From positions 1,178,001 to 1,242,000 of the forward strand of contig NZ_CP097322.1 of assembly GCF_023515955.1 (NCBI RefSeq): DNA of 64,000 nucleotides, written 5' to 3'. This document shows, piece by piece, positions 58,303-64,000 of the stretch. The notes beneath the pieces were generated by a model. That model worked only from the letters and a program-made list of their open reading frames with translations. It made no database searches and was not told where the DNA came from. Every line of letters starts with the position of its first letter. Position 1 is the stretch's first letter. Origin of the DNA: Streptomyces sp. RerS4 (GTDB lineage: Bacteria > Actinomycetota > Actinomycetes > Streptomycetales > Streptomycetaceae). Position numbers and translations under genes: made by a program.

Positions 58303-60399
58303 GTGTTCGGTGAGTACTCGGTCAACGACCATCAGGCGGACCCCGCACGCGGGAAACCCGCGCCGGAATCGGTCGCCGTGCCGGGAAACCTGCCGCCGGA
58401 GACGGCGAGCTTCATCGGCCGGGACGGTGAACTCGCCCGCCTGCGCCCCCTGTTGCGCGAACGAAGACTGGTCACCCTGACCGGCGTCGGCGGCGTCGGC
58501 AAGTCCCGGCTCGCACTGCGGGCCGCCGCCGCACGCGCCCAGGCCCGCCCCGACGGGGTCTGGTGGGTGGACCTGTCCCCGCTGCGCGCCCCGGGACTGC
58601 TCACCACCACCGTCGCCCACGCCATCGGCCTCGCCGACCACTCCGCGCACTCCCTCGACGAGGAACTGTGCGCGTGGATGGCCGACAAGGAACTGCTGCT
58701 CGTCCTCGACACCTGCGAACACCTGGTCACCGAGGTCCGGCACCTGGCGGGCGAACTCCTGCAGTCCGCCCCCGGCCTGACCGTCCTCACCACCTCCCGG
58801 GAACGCCTTGGCTCCCCCGGCGAGTTGGTCTTCGAGGTCCGCCCGCTGTCCACCGACGGCCCCGACAGCGAGGCACTGGCCCTCTTCCGGGCCCGGTCCC
58901 TGGCCGCCGCACCGCACCGCGCCGCCGTCTTCGCCGACCCGGCGCGCGCCCGGATCGCCGCCGAGGTGTGCCGCCGCCTCGACGGCATCCCGCTCGCCCT
59001 GGAGTTGGCCGGAGCCCGGCTGCGGCGGTGGACCCTGGAACAGACGGCCCGACGGCTCGACGCGCGCTTCGAGGTGCTCACAGACGGCCGTCGCGCGCCC
59101 GGTCACCGCCACAGCACGCTGCGGACCGCGATCGGCTGGAGCCACGAGCTGTGCGAGCCGTTGGAACGGCTGCTGTGGGCCCGACTCTCCGTCTTCACCG
59201 GGGACTTCGACGTGGCCGCCGCCCGCGCGGTCTGCTCCGGCGGGCCGCTGCCCGCGGCCCGGGTCGAGCGGGTGCTGGAGGGGCTCGTCGCGAAGTCCGT
59301 CGTACGGCGCTCCGAGCAACGGGGAGCGGGGGCCCGCTACCGGATCCTGGACACCATCCGCGAGTTCGGTCACGACTGGCTGACGGAGCTGGGCGAGGTC
59401 CGGAGCGTCGCCGACCGGCACGCCCACTGGTACGCCGCACTGTGCGGGGCCGCCGAGCGGGGCTGGCTGGGGCCGGGCCAGGTGGACTGGCACCGCAGGA
59501 TGACCGCCGAGCACGCCCAGGTGCGCACCGCCCTGGAACACCTGCTGGGCACCGACCCGCGGGCGGCCCTGGAGATGGCCGGGGACCTGTGGTTCTACTG
59601 GTTCGCGTGCGGGCACGTCCACGAGGGCCGGGCCTTCCTGGAACGGGCCCTCGCCGGGGCCCCGGCCACGGGCGCCGCCCACACCCAGGCCCTGTGGGCC
59701 CTCGGCCTGACGATGCTGCTCCAGGGGGACCTGGCCGGCGCCGGGGAGGTCGCCACGCGGTGCGTCCGGGCCGCGGCGCGTCTCGCGGATCCGGAGCGGG
59801 AGCTGCGCGCCGCCTACCTTCGGGCCGTGGCCGTGATGATGCCGGGTGACCCGGCGGAGGCGCTGGAGCTGGCCGGACCCCGGGCGCGGGCGAGCCACGG
59901 TGGACGGCCGGGCGGGGCGGGCCTGCTGCTGTGCCGGCTGGCCGGCGCGTACGCGCTGTGCGACCTCGGGCGCTTCGAGGAGGCCACGCGGGAGGCGGAG
60001 GCGCTGCGCGCGGCCTGCGCGGAGCTGGGCGAGCGGTGGCTGCGGGCGTACGCGGACTACGTCCTGGCCGTGGCCGCGCTCGGGCTCGGCCGGCACGGGG
60101 AGGCGGCCCGGCACGTCCGGGCCATGCTCTCGGCGAAGCGGCTGCTGGGGGACCGCCTCGGCATCGCGTTGGGCTTGGACCTGCTGGCGACCGCCGTGGC
60201 GGGGCTGGGCGACGGGGAACTGGCCGCTCGGCTGCTGGGCACCGGGTACGCCTGGTGGCGCACGGCGGGCCGGCCGCAGATGGGTTCGCCCTCGCTGACG
60301 GCCCTGCGGGACGAGGGCGAGCGGCAGGCGCGGGCGGCGATCGGCGACGCGGCCTACGAGAGCGCGTTCCTGGGCGGCGCGGCGGCGCCCACCGGCTGA
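58303..60399 (+). CDS. NB-ARC/AfsR-like ATPase with TPR repeats, no DNA-binding domain
   Basis: A 698-aa predicted ATPase of the AfsR/LuxR-regulator class. The NTPase begins LPPETASFIGRDGELARL with Walker A TGVGGVGKSRLAL and Walker B LLLVLDTCEHL. A winged-helix part (ILDTIREFGHDWL) and a TPR-like helical half follow. Members of this class often carry an N-terminal BTAD/OmpR or C-terminal LuxR HTH; neither is present here, and the protein ends AYESAFLGGAAAPTG. GTG 58303 start, with a weak RBS. It may act through a partner. Confidence 0.83.
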   Translation: MFGEYSVNDHQADPARGKPAPESVAVPGNLPPETASFIGRDGELARLRPLLRERRLVTLTGVGGVGKSRLALRAAAARAQARPDGVWWVDLSPLRAPGLLTTTVAHAIGLADHSAHSLDEELCAWMADKELLLVLDTCEHLVTEVRHLAGELLQSAPGLTVLTTSRERLGSPGELVFEVRPLSTDGPDSEALALFRARSLAAAPHRAAVFADPARARIAAEVCRRLDGIPLALELAGARLRRWTLEQTARRLDARFEVLTDGRRAPGHRHSTLRTAIGWSHELCEPLERLLWARLSVFTGDFDVAAARAVCSGGPLPAARVERVLEGLVAKSVVRRSEQRGAGARYRILDTIREFGHDWLTELGEVRSVADRHAHWYAALCGAAERGWLGPGQVDWHRRMTAEHAQVRTALEHLLGTDPRAALEMAGDLWFYWFACGHVHEGRAFLERALAGAPATGAAHTQALWALGLTMLLQGDLAGAGEVATRCVRAAARLADPERELRAAYLRAVAVMMPGDPAEALELAGPRARASHGGRPGGAGLLLCRLAGAYALCDLGRFEEATREAEALRAACAELGERWLRAYADYVLAVAALGLGRHGEAARHVRAMLSAKRLLGDRLGIALGLDLLATAVAGLGDGELAARLLGTGYAWWRTAGRPQMGSPSLTALRDEGERQARAAIGDAAYESAFLGGAAAPTG

Positions 60400-60442
60400 C
60401 AGCGGGCCGGTGGACGCCTCCCCCCCAAGTCGAGGGCTCCCG

Positions 60443-60535
60443 TCAGTACGGGAGGGGTCTGCCCGACGGGGTGCGCAGGTCCAGGTCTCGGGGGGCGGGT
60501 TTGGGGACGGGCTTGCGGATCAGCTGCTGGCGCAT
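60443..60535 (-). CDS. Possible 30-aa basic peptide
   Basis: ATG 60535 has a full GAGGAGG at good spacing and opens a 30-residue frame rich in Lys, Arg and Pro (MRQQLIRKPVPKPAPRD). It lies 13 bp after the DUF5999 gene, so it would be co-transcribed. The RBS is the main support. Confidence 0.45.
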   Translation of the reverse strand: MRQQLIRKPVPKPAPRDLDLRTPSGRPLPY

Positions 60536-60548
60536 GCTGCCTCCTCGC

Positions 60549-60734
60549 TCAGACCAGGGCCGGACGGCGGGGTTCCACCGTCGTGCCCTCGGGGAGCAGT
60601 TCACCGGTGTCGTCGAAGACCACGACGCCGTTGCAGAGCAGACTCCATCCCTGTTCGGGATGGGAGGCCACGACGCGGGCCGCGTCGTGGTCCGCGCTGT
60701 CGGCGGGCGGGCAGGGGGGCTGGTGGGAGCACAT
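60549..60734 (-). CDS. DUF5999 family small protein
   Basis: A 61-aa protein matching DUF5999 as remembered: MCSHQPPCPPADSADHDAARVV, HPEQGWSLLCNGVVVFDDTGELLP. Three cysteines, including the N-terminal CSHQPPC, suggest metal binding. GAGGAGG precedes ATG 60734. Common in streptomycetes; function unknown. Confidence 0.85.
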   Translation of the reverse strand: MCSHQPPCPPADSADHDAARVVASHPEQGWSLLCNGVVVFDDTGELLPEGTTVEPRRPALV

Positions 60735-60889
60735 GGCGCACCTCCTCGCAGAGTGGGGCGGGAGGGCCGGTGGTCACCCGGTCGAATCCGCGATCCACGG
60801 TGGCGGTGAGTATTACCTGCCGCCACCCCCCGATGGAACCCGTATTCGGGGTCCGGTTCAGGGTGTGTATGCCCGCTTACCATGCGCTC

Positions 60890-61342
60890 ATGCCCGTTAT
60901 CCGGATCATTCGCCGCACTTCCCTCCCGCCCGAGGAGACCTGGCGGCGGCTCACGGCCTGGGAATCACACGGCGCGTACGTCCCGCTGACCGAGACGATC
61001 ATCGAGACGCCGCCTCCGACGTGCGTCGGGACCCGCTTCACGGCGCGCACGGGAGTGGGCAGGATCACGTTCGACGATCCGATGGACGTCGTCCGCTGGG
61101 AGCCCCCGCGCCTGGTGCGGTTGGAGAAGCGGGGGCGGGTGGTGACCGGCTGGGCCGAGATCGAGCTCCACCCTTCCTCGGCCGGTGGTACGGAGGTCCA
61201 CTGGCGCGAGTCCATCCGCGTACGCGGGGTTCCCCGCTTCCTGGACCCGCTGACCGCCGGCGCGGCCCGTCTCCTGTTCGGCCGGACGGTGACGGGCCTC
61301 CTGCGCGCTCCGGGCGCTCCCGACGCTCCGGGCGCCGGCTAG
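60890..61342 (+). CDS. SRPBCC family (polyketide cyclase/START-like) protein
   Basis: A 150-aa helix-grip protein: IRRTSLPPEETWRRLTAWESH, VGTRFTARTGVGRITFDDPMDVV, then HWRESIRVRG and a C-terminal helix. Ligand unknown. ATG 60890 gives the normal start; 60869 is also in frame. Its TAG stop and that of the convergent acyl-CoA dehydrogenase share the tetramer CTAG at 61339-61342. Confidence 0.83.
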   Translation: MPVIRIIRRTSLPPEETWRRLTAWESHGAYVPLTETIIETPPPTCVGTRFTARTGVGRITFDDPMDVVRWEPPRLVRLEKRGRVVTGWAEIELHPSSAGGTEVHWRESIRVRGVPRFLDPLTAGAARLLFGRTVTGLLRAPGAPDAPGAG

Positions 61343-62568
61343 CGGATCGGCATGCCCGAGAGGGTCCGCGCGATCACCAGGCGCTGGATCTCGCTGGTGC
61401 CCTCGAAGATCGTGTAGATGGCCGCGTCCCGGTGCATGCGCTCCACCGGGTACTCGCGGGTGAAGCCGTTGCCGCCGAGGATCTGCACGGCCTGGGCGGT
61501 GACCTTCTTGGCCACCTCGCTCGCGTAGAGCTTCGACATCGAGCCCTCCGCCGAGGTGAAGGGCTTGCCCGCGACCGCCATCCAGGACGCCCGCCACACC
61601 AGCAGCCGGGCCGCGTCGATCTGCGTGCGCATGTCGGCGAGCTGGAAGGCCACGCCCTGGTTGTCGATGATCGGGCGGCCGAACTGGGTGCGGGTCTTCG
61701 CGTAGTCGAGGGCGACCTCGTAGGCGGCGCGCGCCGTGCCGACGGCCATAGCCCCGACGGCCGGGCGGGAGGCCTCGAAGGTGGCCATCGCGGCGTTCTT
61801 CACGCGCTCGCCGCCACCGGCCGCCGCCCGCTCACGGGCCCGCGCGAGGCGCTCGTCGAGCTTGTCCTTGCCGCCGAGCAGGCAGGAGCCGGGTACGCGG
61901 ACGTCCTCCAGCACCACTTCCGCGGTGTGCGAGGCGCGGATGCCGTGCTTCTTGAACTTCTGGCCCTGGGAGAGGCCCGGGGTGTGGGGCGGCACGATGA
62001 AGGAGGCGTGGCCCTTGGTGCCGAGTTCCGGGTCGACGACGGCGACGACGATGTGGACGTTGGCGATGCCGCCGTTGGTCGCCCAGGTCTTGGTGCCGTT
62101 CAGCACCCACTCGTCCTTGGCCTGGTCGTAGACGGCCCGGGTGCGCATCGCGCCGACGTCGGAGCCGGCGTCGGGCTCGGAGGAGCAGAACGCGGCGACC
62201 TTCACGTCGTCCGGGGTGCCGTACATCTGGGGGATCCAGGTGCCGATCTGCTCCTCGGTGCCGTTCGCGAGGACGCCGATGGCGGCGAGGCCGGTGCCGA
62301 CGATCGACAGGGCGATGCCGGCGTCGCCCCAGAACAGTTCCTCCATGGCCATCGGGATGCCGAGGCCGGTCGGGTCGAAGAACTGCTGGGCGTAGAAGTC
62401 CAGGGAGTAGATGCCGACCTTGGCGGCCTCCTGGATGACCGGCCAGGGAGTTTCCTCCCGCTCGTCCCATTCGGCGGCGGCGGGCCGGATCACATCGGCG
62501 GCGAAGCCGTGGATCCAGTCCCGTACCTGCGTCTGGTCCTCGTTCAGCTCCATGGTGAACTCCGCCAC
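61339..62568 (-). CDS. Acyl-CoA dehydrogenase
   Basis: A 409-aa FAD enzyme of beta-oxidation. FAD and substrate motifs: SEPDAGSDVGAMRTRAV, WVLNGTKTWATNGGIA, KKHGIRASHTAEVVLEDV, and ILGGNGFTREYPVERMHRDA with IFEGTSEIQRLVIARTL at the end. GTG 62568 with GGAGG upstream is preferred to 62607. The promoter region contains two palindromes and a divergent TetR gene, so it is probably repressed by that regulator. Chain-length specificity unknown. Confidence 0.92.
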   Translation of the reverse strand: MAEFTMELNEDQTQVRDWIHGFAADVIRPAAAEWDEREETPWPVIQEAAKVGIYSLDFYAQQFFDPTGLGIPMAMEELFWGDAGIALSIVGTGLAAIGVLANGTEEQIGTWIPQMYGTPDDVKVAAFCSSEPDAGSDVGAMRTRAVYDQAKDEWVLNGTKTWATNGGIANVHIVVAVVDPELGTKGHASFIVPPHTPGLSQGQKFKKHGIRASHTAEVVLEDVRVPGSCLLGGKDKLDERLARARERAAAGGGERVKNAAMATFEASRPAVGAMAVGTARAAYEVALDYAKTRTQFGRPIIDNQGVAFQLADMRTQIDAARLLVWRASWMAVAGKPFTSAEGSMSKLYASEVAKKVTAQAVQILGGNGFTREYPVERMHRDAAIYTIFEGTSEIQRLVIARTLSGMPIR

Positions 62569-62584
62569 GACCCCTCCAGCGCTA

Positions 62585-62634
62585 GTTACTACCGGTAACA
62601 CCGGCAACGGGCACAGTCTGTTACCGGCCGGTAA
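62585..62634. promoter_or_regulatory. Two TetR-type operator palindromes
   Basis: GTTACTACCGGTAAC at 62585-62599 and the perfect palindrome TTACCGGCCGGTAA at 62621-62634 lie between the divergent acyl-CoA dehydrogenase and TetR genes. They share the TTAC...CCGGTAA half and are likely operators of the TetR protein. Confidence 0.7.
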
Positions 62635-62731
62635 GCACTGTCAAGCGCCGCCGGTTCGCTCGGGCGGGTGTGCGGGGTGTTACGTTGCGTGGGCGTCACG
62701 CACATCGCAAGGGCGGGGAGAAGAACACGTC

Positions 62732-63376
62732 ATGCAGACCAGTCAGCAGGCCGGCGAGTCAGGGGCGGCCGAACGCCGCCGCCGGGAGCTGCTGGAGGCC
62801 GCCGACCGCGTCGTCCTGAGGGACGGCCCGAAGGCCTCCATGAACGCCATCGCCGCCGAGGCCGGCATCACCAAGCCGATCCTCTACCGGCACTTCGGGG
62901 ACAAGGCGGGCCTCTACCAGGCCCTCGCCGTCCGGCACACCGACGCCCTGCTCGACTCGCTGCGGGCCGCGCTCGACGCCCCCGCGGAGCGCCGCAGCCG
63001 GGTCGAGTCGACGCTGGAGACCTACCTCGCCGCCATCGAGGCCCGCCCGCAGGTGTACCGGTTCCTCATGCACCCGGCCGAGGACTCGCACACCGCCGAG
63101 CGCGGATTCGACGTCGGCCTGCACTCGGTTCCGCTGCTGCGCCGGCTCGGCGAGGAGCTGGCCAAGGTGATCGGCGAACGCGTCGACCTCGGGCCGGACG
63201 GGGAGCGGCAGGCCCGCATCTGGGGCCACGGCATCGTCGGCATGATGCACGCGGCCGGGGACTGGTGGCTCGGCGAGCGCCCCTGCGGGCGCGCGGAGCT
63301 GGTGGCCGGTCTCACCGACCTGCTGTGGGGCCGGCTGGCCACCGCGGGCAACCGCGAGGGCGGCCCGGGTTTTTGA
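62732..63376 (+). CDS. TetR family regulator (probable fatty-acid catabolism repressor)
   Basis: A 214-aa TetR protein: HTH ADRVVLRDGPKASMNAIAAEAGITKPILYRHFGDKAGLYQAL. The C-terminal domain is of the acyl-CoA or lipid-responsive kind (EARPQVYRFLMHPAEDSH). Divergent from an acyl-CoA dehydrogenase with paired operators in between, so autoregulation and repression of that gene are likely. Start ATG 62732. Confidence 0.9.
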   Translation: MQTSQQAGESGAAERRRRELLEAADRVVLRDGPKASMNAIAAEAGITKPILYRHFGDKAGLYQALAVRHTDALLDSLRAALDAPAERRSRVESTLETYLAAIEARPQVYRFLMHPAEDSHTAERGFDVGLHSVPLLRRLGEELAKVIGERVDLGPDGERQARIWGHGIVGMMHAAGDWWLGERPCGRAELVAGLTDLLWGRLATAGNREGGPGF

Positions 63377-63409
63377 CCCCCGCTCGGCCGCGCGTCGCGG
63401 GAAGACCCG

Positions 63410-63985
63410 TCACCCCTCCCCGCGCTCCGCTCCGTCGCGCGGTGCACGGTCGCCCCACGGGGCCTTGCGGATCGCCCGGCGCAGCCGGCGGGCCCGCAGC
63501 CCGGTGACCCGGTCCGCGTAGACCGTGCCGTCGAGGTGGTCGCACTCGTGCTGGAGGCAGCGCGCGAAGAATCCGGTGCCCTCGATGCGCACCGGGTTCC
63601 CGTCCGAGGTGAACCCCTCGACGACCGCGCGGTCGAAGCGGGCGGTGCCCGCCTCCAGTCCCGGCAGCGACAGACAGCCCTCCGGACCGATGAACTCGTC
63701 GCCGTCGGCTTCCACCAGACGCGGGTTGACGATATGACCGAGGTGGCGGACCTCCTCGTCGTCGGGGCAGTCGTAGACGAAGACCCGCTGCCCGATCCCG
63801 ATCTGGTTCGCGGCGAGGCCGACGCCCTGGGCGGCGTACATCGTCGCGAACATGTCCTCGACGAGGCGGGCGAGTTCGGGGCCGAAGTCGGTGACCTCGG
63901 CGCAGGGCGAGTGGAGCACCGGATCACCCAGCAGGCTCATGGTGCGGACGAGTCCGGTGGTACCGGGGATGGGGCGCTGTCGCAT
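63410..63985 (-). CDS. def: Peptide deformylase
   Basis: A 191-aa metal hydrolase that removes N-formyl groups from new proteins. All three motifs are intact: GVGLAANQIGI (GxGxAAxQ), EGCLSLPG (EGCLS) and QHECDHLDG (HExxH variant with His ligands). Start at ATG 63985. Streptomyces genomes carry several def paralogues; the C-terminal basic tail (RARRLRRAIRKAPWGDRAP) is typical. Confidence 0.95.
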   Translation of the reverse strand: MRQRPIPGTTGLVRTMSLLGDPVLHSPCAEVTDFGPELARLVEDMFATMYAAQGVGLAANQIGIGQRVFVYDCPDDEEVRHLGHIVNPRLVEADGDEFIGPEGCLSLPGLEAGTARFDRAVVEGFTSDGNPVRIEGTGFFARCLQHECDHLDGTVYADRVTGLRARRLRRAIRKAPWGDRAPRDGAERGEG

Positions 63986-64000
63986 GGCCGTAAGGGTACG

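Noticed and set aside
1..64000. tRNA, rRNA or riboswitch genes
   Set aside because: No tRNA-like cloverleaf, rRNA segment or recognised riboswitch core was seen on either strand by eye; a covariance-model search would be needed to be certain.

Overview
The window is high-GC (roughly 70-73% by eye) DNA with GC-rich third positions, GTG starts, ATGA/GTGA-coupled genes and families typical of Streptomyces (DUF5947, DUF5997, DUF5999, DUF6084, SpoIIE/STAS/anti-sigma signalling, an actinobacterial high-affinity [NiFe]-hydrogenase, a lactazole-type thiopeptide locus). It looks like chromosomal DNA of a Streptomyces or close relative. I see no rRNA, tRNA, insertion sequence, prophage or CRISPR array.

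Layout. (1) 0.3-8.1 kb: a partner-switching stress module with a STAS anti-anti-sigma protein, an HATPase anti-sigma protein, a SigB/SigF-type sigma factor, a poly-HAMP hybrid histidine kinase and a PAS/GAF SpoIIE phosphatase. (2) 8.2-18.7 kb, minus strand: a thiopeptide cluster with the lactazole architecture: two near-identical precursor peptides (core starting SWGSSSCQGSSSC), then lazB, lazC, lazD, lazE and lazF homologues. lazE appears split by a -1 frame change in an Ala/Ser/Pro linker. (3) 19.3-34.8 kb, plus strand: one long, tightly coupled [NiFe]-hydrogenase operon: hypX, small and large subunits of a group 1h (high-affinity, H2-scavenging) enzyme, a NifU-like protein, three uncharacterised accessory proteins, a maturation protease, a 35-aa membrane peptide and hypABFCDE. 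(4) 35-43.7 kb: mixed genes (GNAT, a small Cys protein, a secreted hydrolase with a discoidin domain, TetR, an aldehyde dehydrogenase, a LysR-type effector domain without HTH but with a basic tail, DUF5997, an ion channel). (5) 43.8-48.7 kb: a trypco-type protein next to a trypsin-nSTAND-TM-WD40 protein, a predicted conflict-type system. (6) 48.7-50.1 kb: a molybdopterin oxidoreductase and cytochrome b pair. (7) 50.2-58.2 kb: a secreted propeller protein, then a nikABCDE-type nickel ABC transporter with a good Nur box at its promoter, and a divergent Fn3 lipoprotein. (8) 58.3-64 kb: an NB-ARC/TPR ATPase, DUF5999, SRPBCC, acyl-CoA dehydrogenase with a divergent TetR and two operator palindromes, and peptide deformylase.

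The strongest unexplained signal is not a gene. A 14-bp palindrome close to GTWACACGTGTWAC recurs at 18 places with at least 12/14 matches, plus about a dozen weaker ones, all between 2.5 and 36.6 kb. None was found from 36.6 to 64 kb. Most copies lie inside coding regions on both strands, where they force rare A/T-ending codons (GTA, ACA, GTT, even a TTA), so the DNA motif itself seems to be selected. It resembles ParB parS (GTTTCACGTGAAAC) with a symmetric change at positions 4 and 11, and BldD boxes with one base removed, but matches neither. A dispersed binding-site array for an unidentified chromosome-organising or regulatory protein is the best reading.

Functionally, the Nur-controlled nickel importer would supply metal to the hydrogenase, whose Hyp proteins build the NiFe(CN)2CO centre (HypX making CO in air). 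Such enzymes sustain Streptomyces by oxidising atmospheric H2 during sporulation or starvation, which fits the nearby stress-signalling genes.
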